Shown: positions 1 to 6,526 of the stretch, one piece after another
Layout of the letters: each line of letters opens with the position of its first letter
Numbering within the stretch: the first letter of the stretch is position 1
From: Bryobacterales bacterium
GTDB taxonomy: Bacteria; Acidobacteriota; Terriglobia; Bryobacterales; Bryobacteraceae
Assembly (NCBI GenBank): GCA_016789785.1
Contig: JAEUQE010000258.1
Span: 1 to 11,663, forward strand
Direction of reading: 5' to 3'
Length of the DNA stretch: 11,663 bases
Translations under genes and position numbers: made by a program
Notes under the pieces: model-generated
Told to the model about the DNA's origin: nothing
Databases searched by the model: none
Seen by the model: only the letters and a program-made list of their open reading frames with translations

Positions 1-76
1 TGCGGAGGAACTCGAGCAACTCATCAAGGAACCGCTGCTGGTTGGAGTGAACGAAGGAATCGACAGCTTGGGACAT
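1..76 (-). CDS. N-terminus of a probable M20-family peptidase (partial, runs off the left edge)
   Basis: Reading the minus strand from the ATG at 74-76 gives 25 codons without a stop before the window ends: MSQAVDSFVHSNQQRFLDEL, then LEFLR. The pattern of a short helix with 'RFLxEL..FLR' at the extreme N-terminus resembles M20/ArgE-type dipeptidases, in which it precedes 'IPS(I/V)S'. The catalytic zinc-binding part lies outside the window, so the family call rests on very little sequence. A GAAG stretch lies about 7 nt before the start, and a TACAAT -10-like hexamer lies at 99-104 on the same strand, which supports a real start here. The gene is divergent from icd. Other cytosolic proteins could share such an N-terminus. 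Confidence 0.5.
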   Translation of the reverse strand, partial: MSQAVDSFVHSNQQRFLDELLEFLR

Positions 77-305
77 GGTGCTTCTTCGGAATTTGACCAT
101 TGTAGCGCTCCCAACTGCTGGGCGTTTTCAGCTTTCGGCTCTCAGCGCACGGAAGGCACCTTCAGTTGGGAAGCGACTCACAGCGCACGCGAGGTCCAGG
201 CGCCACCTTCGAATCGAAGCGGGACAGACTGTGGAGGTGACGGTTCGGTTGCTCGCGTCCCTGCCGCCACGATACAGTAAGAATTCACTCCCTGATTTAC
301 TACCC
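77..305. promoter_or_regulatory. Divergent intergenic region between the partial peptidase gene and icd
   Basis: This stretch separates two divergent genes and should hold both promoters. On the minus strand, TACAAT (99-104) is a good -10 match, but I see no convincing -35. On the plus strand, TTGCTC (249-254) and TACAGT (273-278) with an 18-bp spacer form a weak promoter candidate for icd. An imperfect inverted repeat, CGCTCCCAACT (106-116) and AGTTGGGAAGCG (164-175), matches as an 11-bp reverse complement with one extra A. The octamer CAGCGCAC occurs twice (143-150 and 181-188). Open frames crossing the region have no recognisable homology. The assignments are inferences from hexamer matching only. 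Confidence 0.35.
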
Positions 306-1751
306 ATGGCAAACACAGCAATCACCGTAGCCCGGGGCGACGGAATCGGCCCGGAAATCATGGATGCCACGCTGCACATCCTTAAGGAAGCTGGCGCGCG
401 CATTGATATTGAAGAAATCGAGATCGGCGAAAAGGTTTACCTTCGCGGATTCTCGGCCGGCGTGGAGCCGGGTGCCTGGGAGTCCCTCCAGCGAACCAAG
501 GTTTTCTTGAAGGCCCCGATCACCACACCGCAAGGCGGCGGCTTCAAGAGTCTGAACGTGACCACGCGAAAGATGTTTGGTCTGTACGCCAACGTGCGGC
601 CCTGCGTGGCCTATCATCCTTACGTGCGTACGAAGCATCCGGTGATGGACGTGGTGATCGTGCGCGAGAACGAGGAAGATCTCTACGCGGGCATTGAGCA
701 CCGGCAGTCCGAACAAATCTACCAGTGCCTGAAGCTCATCAGCCGTCCGGGCTGCGAACGCATTGTGCGCTACGCGTTCGAGTATGCGCGCCGCAACAAT
801 CGCAAGAAGGTCACGTGCTTCACGAAAGACAACATCATGAAGCTGACCGACGGCTTGTTCCACAAGGTGTTCGATGAGATCGCCGTGGAGTATCCCGAGA
901 TCACGAATGAGCATTGGATTGTCGATATTGGTGCCGCGAAGCTTGCCGATACACCGGAGGCATTCGACGTAATCGTGATGCCGAATCTGTATGGCGATAT
1001 TCTCTCCGACGTCGCGGCGCAGATCGCAGGATCGGTGGGTCTGGCTGGATCGGCGAACATCGGCCAGAAGTACGCGATGTTTGAAGCCATTCACGGCTCC
1101 GCGCCGCGCCGTGCGGGGCAGAACCTGGCGAATCCTTCGGGACTGTTGTTGGGCGCTGTGATGATGATGGTGCACATCGATCAGCCGGATATTGCGGAAC
1201 GCGTGCACAACGCGTGGCTGAAGACGATTGAGGACGGCGTGCACACCTACGATATCTATGCGGAAGGCGTGAGCAAGGAGAAGGTTGGGACGAAAGAGTT
1301 CGCCAAGGCGGTGGCGGCCCGGCTCGGCCAGAAGCCTGAGAAGTTGAAGGCCGTGAGTTATCGTTCGGCGCCGAAGCAAACCCTGGAGTCCGCCGCCAAC
1401 GTTCGCGCTCCACAGAAGAAGGAACTCGTTGGCGTCGATATCTTTGTCAATTGGTGGGGCGGGACGGCGCAGGATTTCGGCCAGATTATCGAGAAGTACA
1501 ACGGTGACGGGCTGAAGTTGATCATGGTGTCGAACCGTGGCGTGAAGGTTTACCCGGATGGATTCCCCGACACGACCACTTGCGACACGTGGCGCTGCCG
1601 CTTCCAGGGCGAATCGGGCGGAGTTGTCGCGCCGCAGCAGATTCTGAATCTGATGACGCGGATCGTTCAGGGCGGGCTCGATATCACGAAGACCGAGACG
1701 CTGTGCAACTTCGACGGCCAGCCGGGTTACTCGCTGGGCCAAGGCCAGTAA
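306..1751 (+). CDS. icd: Isocitrate dehydrogenase, Thermus-type with C-terminal extension
   Basis: Catalyses oxidative decarboxylation of isocitrate to 2-oxoglutarate in the cytosolic TCA cycle. The 481-residue protein opens with the beta-decarboxylating dehydrogenase motif ARGDGIGPEI (9-18). The isocitrate site is visible as KSLNVTTRKM (81-90) with R98 and R120, followed by the ENEEDLYAG segment and Y127. The metal-binding stretch NLYGDILSDVAAQIAGS (227-243) supplies the Asp ligands. The cofactor loop is HGSAPRRAGQN (263-273). Residues from about 375 to 481 (VGVDIF ... MVSNRG ... FDGQPG) match the extra C-terminal domain of Thermus-type enzymes, and the length fits that class (about 480-500). 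The loop has Arg-Arg where E. coli and Thermus have Lys-Tyr, so cofactor choice is uncertain, although the positive charges fit NADP. An in-frame ATG at 75 would add 77 residues with no family resemblance, so I chose 306. There is no strong Shine-Dalgarno sequence. purE follows after 6 nt. Confidence 0.95.
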   Translation: MANTAITVARGDGIGPEIMDATLHILKEAGARIDIEEIEIGEKVYLRGFSAGVEPGAWESLQRTKVFLKAPITTPQGGGFKSLNVTTRKMFGLYANVRPCVAYHPYVRTKHPVMDVVIVRENEEDLYAGIEHRQSEQIYQCLKLISRPGCERIVRYAFEYARRNNRKKVTCFTKDNIMKLTDGLFHKVFDEIAVEYPEITNEHWIVDIGAAKLADTPEAFDVIVMPNLYGDILSDVAAQIAGSVGLAGSANIGQKYAMFEAIHGSAPRRAGQNLANPSGLLLGAVMMMVHIDQPDIAERVHNAWLKTIEDGVHTYDIYAEGVSKEKVGTKEFAKAVAARLGQKPEKLKAVSYRSAPKQTLESAANVRAPQKKELVGVDIFVNWWGGTAQDFGQIIEKYNGDGLKLIMVSNRGVKVYPDGFPDTTTCDTWRCRFQGESGGVVAPQQILNLMTRIVQGGLDITKTETLCNFDGQPGYSLGQGQ

Positions 1752-1757
1752 CGGAAC

Positions 1758-2258
1758 ATGCCGAACGACGGGCCGCTGGTCGGCATCATCATGGGCAGCA
1801 AGTCGGACTGGGAGACGATGCGGCATGCCGCGGACACTCTCACGAAGTTCGGTGTTGCTCATGAATGCCGGGTCGTGTCGGCCCATCGCACGCCGCAGTG
1901 GATGTCGGAATATGCGTCCACCGCGGAATCGCGCGGATTGGAAGTGATCATCGCGGGCGCTGGCGGCGCGGCGCATCTTCCTGGGATGGTCGCGGCGCAG
2001 ACGGTGTTGCCTGTGTTGGGTGTGCCCGTGGAGAGCCATGCACTTCGCGGCATGGACTCGCTGTTGTCGATTGTGCAGATGCCCGGCGGGATTCCGGTGG
2101 GTACGCTCGCGATCGGGAAGGCAGGCGCTGCGAACGCAGCGTTACTGGCAGTGGCGATTCTTGCCAATTCGCGGCCGGAGCTTCGGAAGAAGCTTCATGC
2201 GTTCCGCCGCGAGCAGACGGATAAGGTGCTCGCCGACAAATTGGAAACCACACCATGA
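1758..2258 (+). CDS. purE: N5-carboxyaminoimidazole ribonucleotide mutase (PurE, class I)
   Basis: Converts N5-CAIR to CAIR in de novo purine synthesis, using the product of PurK, encoded by the next gene. The 166-residue protein is close to E. coli PurE throughout. The phosphate/nucleotide loop is MGSKSDW (12-18), the catalytic histidine lies in SAHRTP (H43, equivalent to E. coli His45), and [23 protein letters not shown] and [15 protein letters not shown] complete the active site. The co-encoded purK and the [12 protein letters not shown] signature mark it as the class I mutase and not the class II AIR carboxylase. The start lies 6 nt after the icd stop, with only a weak GGA upstream, suggesting co-transcription and re-initiation from icd. 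The stop overlaps the purK start as ATGA. Confidence 0.96.
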   Translation: MPNDGPLVGIIMGSKSDWETMRHAADTLTKFGVAHECRVVSAHRTPQWMSEYASTAESRGLEVIIAGAGGAAHLPGMVAAQTVLPVLGVPVESHALRGMDSLLSIVQMPGGIPVGTLAIGKAGAANAALLAVAILANSRPELRKKLHAFRREQTDKVLADKLETTP

Positions 2259-3427
2259 CCATCGTTGCACCCGGCTCGCCAGTGTTGCCTGGCTCTACCG
2301 TTGGTGTGCTTGGGAGCGGACAACTGGGGCGCATGTTCGCGATTGCTGCGAGGCGCATGGGGTACCGCGTGCACACCTACTCGCCGGATACCGATACGCC
2401 GACCGGTCAGGTGAGCGACGAAGAACACACCGGCTCCTACGATGATCTGGACAAGGTGCGCGAATTCGCGGCCCGGGTTCAGGTGGTGACATTCGAGTTC
2501 GAAAATGTTCCGGCGGCGACGGCGGCGGCAGCAGCAGAGTGCGCACCAGTGCGTCCAGCGGGCAACGTGCTGCACACGACGCAACAGCGGATTCGCGAAA
2601 AAACATTTCTGTCCCGGAATGGTTTACCCGTCACGCCTTATCGCGTGATTGATCATTTTGAGGATCTGCGCGTGGCGATCGCGGAACTCGGGTGTCCGGC
2701 CATTCTCAAGACGGCGGACTTTGGCTACGACGGCAAGGGTCAGTACCGGATCAACACGCCGGGGGAAGCCGCGGCGGCATGGAGCGCGATTGGGGAACGT
2801 GAGGCAGTACTGGAAGCGTTCGTGCCGTTCGCGAAAGAAGTGTCCGTGGTGGCGGCGCGGAGCGTGACGGGCGACTTCGCCCACTATGGGGTTGTGGAGA
2901 ACGAGCATAGCCGGCACATTCTCGATGTCACGATCGCGCCGGCGCGGGTTACGGAGAAGGTGCGGACGAAGGCCGAGGAGATCGCGCGCACGGTGCTTGA
3001 GAGGCTGGATGTGATCGGCGTACTGTGCGTCGAGTTCTTCCTGACACACGACGATGAGTTGATGATCAACGAACTCGCGCCGCGGCCGCACAACTCCGGG
3101 CATTTCACGTTCGATGCATGCGTCACAAGCCAGTTCGAACAGCAGTTGCGGGCGGTCTGCGGGCTGCCGCTTGGGTCGACGGAACTGCTTCGTCCGGCGG
3201 CGATGGCGAACCTGTTGGGTGATCTGTGGTCGAATCACGAGCCGGACTGGGGTGCGGCGGCCGCATTCCCTGATGTGAAGATCCACCTGTATGGTAAGAC
3301 AGATGCGCGGGCGGGCCGTAAAATGGGGCATTTGACGGCGTTGGCGGCGACGGCGGATGAGGCGGCAGAACACGTGGTGGCTGCCCGAAAGGCTCTTGGG
3401 GGAGTGGGAGTGGTGGTGTCAAAATAG
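2255..3427 (+). CDS. purK: N5-carboxyaminoimidazole ribonucleotide synthase (PurK, ATP-grasp)
   Basis: ATP-dependent carboxylation of aminoimidazole ribonucleotide with bicarbonate, giving N5-CAIR, the PurE substrate. The 390-residue protein shows the N-terminal pre-ATP-grasp fold ([20 protein letters not shown]), then FEFENVP, the ATP-grasp core ([36 protein letters not shown]), the metal-binding segment ([25 protein letters not shown]) and a C-terminal domain ending [20 protein letters not shown]. Length and motif order are normal for the family. The ATG overlaps the purE stop by 4 nt, implying translational coupling. The last codons (TCA AAA TAG) lie inside the left arm of the palindrome at 3418-3450, so purK message would end in that hairpin, and read-through would enter the AbiE pair. 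Confidence 0.96.
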   Translation: MTIVAPGSPVLPGSTVGVLGSGQLGRMFAIAARRMGYRVHTYSPDTDTPTGQVSDEEHTGSYDDLDKVREFAARVQVVTFEFENVPAATAAAAAECAPVRPAGNVLHTTQQRIREKTFLSRNGLPVTPYRVIDHFEDLRVAIAELGCPAILKTADFGYDGKGQYRINTPGEAAAAWSAIGEREAVLEAFVPFAKEVSVVAARSVTGDFAHYGVVENEHSRHILDVTIAPARVTEKVRTKAEEIARTVLERLDVIGVLCVEFFLTHDDELMINELAPRPHNSGHFTFDACVTSQFEQQLRAVCGLPLGSTELLRPAAMANLLGDLWSNHEPDWGAAAAFPDVKIHLYGKTDARAGRKMGHLTALAATADEAAEHVVAARKALGGVGVVVSK

Positions 3428-3450
3428 TTCCAGAATGGAACTATTTTGAC
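3418..3450. repeat. Perfect 14-bp palindrome with 5-bp centre; candidate AbiEi operator
   Basis: GTCAAAATAGTTCC (3418-3431) and GGAACTATTTTGAC (3437-3450) are exact reverse complements separated by AGAAT. The left arm includes the last two sense codons and the TAG stop of purK. The right arm ends 3 bp before the -35 hexamer of the abiE promoter. AbiEi antitoxins of characterised AbiE systems are known to bind inverted repeats upstream of their own promoter and repress it, so position and symmetry fit an operator. As RNA it could also form a stable hairpin at the purK 3' end, but no U-tract follows the stem, so a classical intrinsic terminator is less likely. Confidence 0.6.
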
Positions 3451-3453
3451 GTA

Positions 3454-3482
3454 TTGACGCGGGGTGGGAATTGTGTCAGAAT
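3454..3482 (+). promoter_or_regulatory. Sigma70-like promoter for the AbiE pair
   Basis: TTGACG (3454-3459, 5 of 6 consensus positions) and CAGAAT (3477-3482, 4 of 6) are separated by exactly 17 bp. The element lies directly downstream of the palindrome. The predicted transcription start is about 3488-3490, coinciding with the preferred GTG start codon at 3489, which would make the message leaderless. A second TTGACG (3446-3451) lies inside the palindrome but lacks a good -10 partner. The call is based on hexamer matching only. Confidence 0.45.
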
Positions 3483-3488
3483 CCAAGT

Positions 3489-4076
3489 GTGCCTCGTACC
3501 CGTATCGACGAACTCATGACCCTCGCAGAGGATCATGAGGGTCTGTTCACTTCCGAGCAGGCTCGCAATGCGGGGTTCGCCGACTCCGTTTTGGCCCGCC
3601 TCGCCGGTCGTGGACGATTGGAACGGGCCGCACGAGGCGTATACCGTATTCCTTACATTCCGCTGAACCGTTTCTCGCAATGCCGCGAAGCTGTCCTTTG
3701 GGCACAAGCGCACCGCGGACCCATGCGGGTGGCACTGTCTTTCGAAACAGCGCTGGCCGTGTTTGGGATCTCCGATGCGAACCCCAGCCGAATTCACCTG
3801 ACACTGCCGGCCGGAGTGCGTCTGCGCAGGCAGACTCCGAAGGCAGTGCAGTTGCATCGCGCTGATCTTGCCGCTGGTGAGATCACGATGGTGGAAGGCT
3901 TGCCGGTCACTTCGGTATCGCGGACGGTGGCGGATCTTCTTGCATCAGGTGGACGTATGGATCTTGTGAAACAGGCGATCTCCGATGCGCGCCGGGAAGG
4001 CTTCATTTCCAGCGCGGAAGCACAGCGGCTTCGAAGGCGCGTGCAATCTCACTTCAGTCAACTTCGTGCCTCATGA
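3489..4076 (+). CDS. AbiEi-like antitoxin / transcriptional autorepressor
   Basis: Antitoxin partner of the nucleotidyltransferase toxin encoded next. From the GTG start it has 195 residues. Residues 1-55 form the winged helix-turn-helix typical of AbiEi (RIDELMTLAEDHEGLFT, then SVLARLAGRGRLERAARGVY, R53). The rest is the AbiEi C-terminal domain, with ETALAVFGISDANPSRIHLT (86-105) and VTSVSRTVADLLASG (140-154). In known AbiE systems the N-terminal wHTH binds operator repeats and the C-terminal part is needed for antitoxicity. I chose GTG at 3489 because family members begin with a 'PRTRIDEL'-like stretch. TTG at 3471 gives six extra residues, and ATG at 3516 would cut into the first helix. 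No Shine-Dalgarno sequence precedes the GTG. The stop overlaps the toxin start as ATGA. Lone AbiEi-like regulators exist, but the adjacent toxin makes a TA pair likely. Confidence 0.85.
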   Translation: MPRTRIDELMTLAEDHEGLFTSEQARNAGFADSVLARLAGRGRLERAARGVYRIPYIPLNRFSQCREAVLWAQAHRGPMRVALSFETALAVFGISDANPSRIHLTLPAGVRLRRQTPKAVQLHRADLAAGEITMVEGLPVTSVSRTVADLLASGGRMDLVKQAISDARREGFISSAEAQRLRRRVQSHFSQLRAS

Positions 4077-4903
4077 CACCCAGGCCCCAGCAGGCCGAAC
4101 GTCTGGAAAAGCGTTTGGCCCGCATCGCCCGGGAAGAGGGATTGGATCAAGAGCGTTTACGACGCTGGATTTCGTTTCTTGCATTGTGTGGAGTATTGGA
4201 GCGCGCCGTTCAGGAAGGTGAACTCGACACGTATTACCTGAAGGGCGGCGTCGCACTGGAGTTGCGATTCGCGTTACGGGCGCGGGCAACGAAGGATCTG
4301 GATCTTGGGCTTGCGGGATCCCGTGCGAATCGCATGGAGTTGTTTCGAAGAGCGCTGGATCTGGGTTTTGACGACTTCACGTTCCGCATGAAGCCACAAA
4401 CCCGGGATATGGAGCAAGCCGATACGGTGCGGCTGAGCGTCGCAGTGCAATACCGCACGCGATCCTGGCAAACCGTGGAAGTGGATCTCGGCGCGGCCGG
4501 CGCACGTGAAATCGATCTTGTGGAGCCTCGCATCTCCGGGCTTACGCAGATGGGCTTGCGCGTGACCTCGCCGGTGCGATGCCTGAGTCTTTCGGAACAG
4601 GTTGCACAGAAGTTGCATGCGTGCACCGGGCCTCACTCGAACGGGCGGGCGCGCGATATTCTCGACATCCTCCTGATGGATATGGCGGGCTGCCTGGACG
4701 AGCGCAAGACCGCTGCCGCCGCGGTGCTCATCTTCGACGAGAGAGCGACGCACAAGTTTCCCCCGGCATTCGTGATGCCTCCTGAATGGCGGCCCGAGGT
4801 CGAGTGGCTGGCGGGAGAACTCGGATTTCCGCAGACCAGTCCGCCTGAAATCGAAGCGATGTTTCAGCGGCTGTTGGGACGCCTCGCAACGCAGGTGAAT
4901 TAG
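4073..4903 (+). CDS. AbiEii/AbiGii-family nucleotidyltransferase toxin
   Basis: Toxin half of an AbiE-type (type IV-described) toxin-antitoxin and abortive-infection module, a DNA-polymerase-beta-like nucleotidyltransferase. The 276-residue protein carries the family motifs in order: motif I YLKGGVALELRF (55-66), motif II RATKDLDLGL (71-80) with the D75/D77 metal-binding pair, motif III EQVAQKLHACTG (175-186) with K180, and motif IV GRARDILDILLM (191-202) with D195 and D198. All the expected catalytic residues are present, so it looks intact. The ATG overlaps the antitoxin stop by 4 nt, giving coupled expression with antitoxin first. The target is not visible: characterised relatives act by nucleotide-dependent modification, and related MenT enzymes modify tRNA. 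The stop TAG (4901-4903) overlaps the convergent fhs stop. Confidence 0.88.
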   Translation: MTPRPQQAERLEKRLARIAREEGLDQERLRRWISFLALCGVLERAVQEGELDTYYLKGGVALELRFALRARATKDLDLGLAGSRANRMELFRRALDLGFDDFTFRMKPQTRDMEQADTVRLSVAVQYRTRSWQTVEVDLGAAGAREIDLVEPRISGLTQMGLRVTSPVRCLSLSEQVAQKLHACTGPHSNGRARDILDILLMDMAGCLDERKTAAAAVLIFDERATHKFPPAFVMPPEWRPEVEWLAGELGFPQTSPPEIEAMFQRLLGRLATQVN

Positions 4904-6492
4904 GACAAGCCGGCAATCTCGCCGCGCTCGTCGACATCCATTCGAAATGCCTGGGGCGACTTGCCGAGCCCTGGCATGCGCAACATGTTGCCGGCGATCA
5001 CGACGACGAAGCCCGCCCCCGCGGACAAGTGCGCATCGGTGACCGTGAGGGTGAAGCCGCTCGGTGCGCCGAGCAGTTTCGGGTTGTCGCTGAACGAGGA
5101 TTGGGTCTTGGCCATGCAGACGGGCAGATGCGCGAATCCGAGTTCCGTATAGCGGCGAAGTTTCGCGCGCGCGACGGATTCGAAGTAGGCATCGGAGGCG
5201 CCATAGATCTCTCGCGCGATACTGCGGATTTTGTCCTCCAGAGATATGGGGCCGGAGTACAAAGGTTGGGGCGACGCATCACTCGCGGCTGCTTGCACTA
5301 CTGCCTCCGCGAGTTCCACTCCGCCTTCGCCGCCATGGCCGAACACGTCGGCGAGCGCATAGAGCACTTGTTGATCGCGAAGATGACCGCACAGTGCGTC
5401 CAATTCACTTTGTGTGTCGGATGCGAAGCGATTCACCGCCACGACCACAGGTACGCCGAACTTGCGGAGGTTCACGATGTGCCGGTCGAGATTCGCGTAG
5501 TCCCGGCCATGAGCGGCCACGGCTCGTGCCGATGCGATCAACACGGCGACGGAAGGCTTCAGCCCGGAGGAAGGCATCACGATATCGAAGTACTTCTCGG
5601 CGCCCAGATCAGCGGCAAAACCCGTCTCGTTCACCACCCAATCGGCAAGCTGCAGACCCATGCGTTGTGAGATCACGCTACTGGTTCCGTGCGCGATGTT
5701 GGCGAACGGCCCGGCATGCACGAAGGCCGGTGTGCCCTCCGAAGTCTGCACCAGATTGGGCATGATGGCTTCGTTCAGCAGCACCATCATGGCGCCGGTC
5801 GCCTGCAGATCCTTGGCGCGAACCGGCTTGCCGTCGAGGTTCAGTCCGATCACGATTTCGGAAAGTCTGTGCCGCAGATCTTCGCGGGAATGCGCGAGCG
5901 CGAGAATCGCCATCACCTCGCTGGCGGCGGTGATGACGAAGCCCGTTTCGCGAGGCACGCCGTTGTTCTTGCCACCGAGTCCGACGATGGTATGGCGCAA
6001 GGCACGGTCATTCATGTCGAGCGTGCGCGGCCAAAAGGTATTGTCGATATCAATGCGCAATTCGTTGCCATGATGGAGGTGCGAGTCAATCAGTGCGGCA
6101 AGAAGATTGTTCGCCGATGACACTGCATGGAAGTCGCCATTGAAGTGCAGGTTGATCATTTCCGATGGCACGACCTGCGACTTGCCGCCACCCGTGGCGC
6201 CACCCTTGATTCCGAACACCGGGCCCAGCGAGGGCTCGCGGAGGGTCGCCACGGCGCGGCGGCCCGTCCTGCAAAGGCCCTGGGTGAGGCCGATGGACAT
6301 GACCGTCTTGCCTTCGCCATGCGCAGTGGGTGTCACGGCCGTGACGAGAACGAGTTTGCCTCTGGTGCGCGAGGCTGTGGTCTCCAGTAGTGAGAGATCG
6401 AGCTTCGCGGTGTATCTTCCGTAGTAGTGCAGTTGTTCTTCGGGAACCTGGAGTTGTTCCGCAATTTCACGAATTGGTTTCAACGTGGACAT
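4900..6492 (-). CDS. fhs: Formate-tetrahydrofolate ligase (10-formyl-THF synthetase)
   Basis: Cytosolic ATP-dependent ligation of formate to tetrahydrofolate, giving 10-formyl-THF for purine and formyl-Met-tRNA synthesis. The 530-residue protein has the P-loop TPTAHGEGKT (54-63), REPSLGPVFGIKGGATGGG (85-103), INLHFNGDFHAV (113-124), HAGPFANIAHG (259-269), ETGFAADLGAEKYFDI (289-304), FGVPVVVAVNRF (345-356), the CMAKTQ segment (459-464) and GNMLRMPGLGK (501-511). Usual length is about 555-560. The shortfall seems to lie near residue 330, where AVAAHGR runs straight into DYANLDRHIVN and lacks the 'EN..AL..G' stretch I expect there. The P-loop also has Ala-His where Pro-Ala or Pro-Leu is common. 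The ATG at 6490-6492 has only a weak GAG upstream. The gene is divergent from the Tat-enolase gene (34 bp between start codons) and convergent with the toxin gene. Confidence 0.93.
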   Translation of the reverse strand: MSTLKPIREIAEQLQVPEEQLHYYGRYTAKLDLSLLETTASRTRGKLVLVTAVTPTAHGEGKTVMSIGLTQGLCRTGRRAVATLREPSLGPVFGIKGGATGGGKSQVVPSEMINLHFNGDFHAVSSANNLLAALIDSHLHHGNELRIDIDNTFWPRTLDMNDRALRHTIVGLGGKNNGVPRETGFVITAASEVMAILALAHSREDLRHRLSEIVIGLNLDGKPVRAKDLQATGAMMVLLNEAIMPNLVQTSEGTPAFVHAGPFANIAHGTSSVISQRMGLQLADWVVNETGFAADLGAEKYFDIVMPSSGLKPSVAVLIASARAVAAHGRDYANLDRHIVNLRKFGVPVVVAVNRFASDTQSELDALCGHLRDQQVLYALADVFGHGGEGGVELAEAVVQAAASDASPQPLYSGPISLEDKIRSIAREIYGASDAYFESVARAKLRRYTELGFAHLPVCMAKTQSSFSDNPKLLGAPSGFTLTVTDAHLSAGAGFVVVIAGNMLRMPGLGKSPQAFRMDVDERGEIAGLS

Positions 6493-6526
6493 ATGAACTC
6501 GCGATTTGATGTTACGCTATCGGAGC

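Noticed and set aside
75..305. 77-residue N-terminal extension of isocitrate dehydrogenase from an ATG at 75
   Set aside because: The family starts a few residues before ARGDGIGPEI. The extension has no family resemblance, and its ATG overlaps the opposite-strand start codon of the peptidase gene.
300..2039. Long open frame (579 codons) on the minus strand opposite icd and purE
   Set aside because: It is antisense to two well-conserved genes. The translation is rich in Arg and His with no recognisable motifs, as expected from GC-biased codon use on the opposite strand.
2624..3373. 249-codon minus-strand frame inside purK
   Set aside because: It is a low-complexity, Arg-rich shadow of purK with no supporting motifs.
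3418..3450. Palindrome as a classical Rho-independent terminator for purK
   Set aside because: The stem is AT-rich, contains the stop codon itself and is not followed by a T-tract. An operator role fits better, although a 3'-end hairpin remains possible.
5029..5670. 213-codon plus-strand frame inside fhs
   Set aside because: It is antisense to conserved fhs motifs, and its own product has no recognisable domain.
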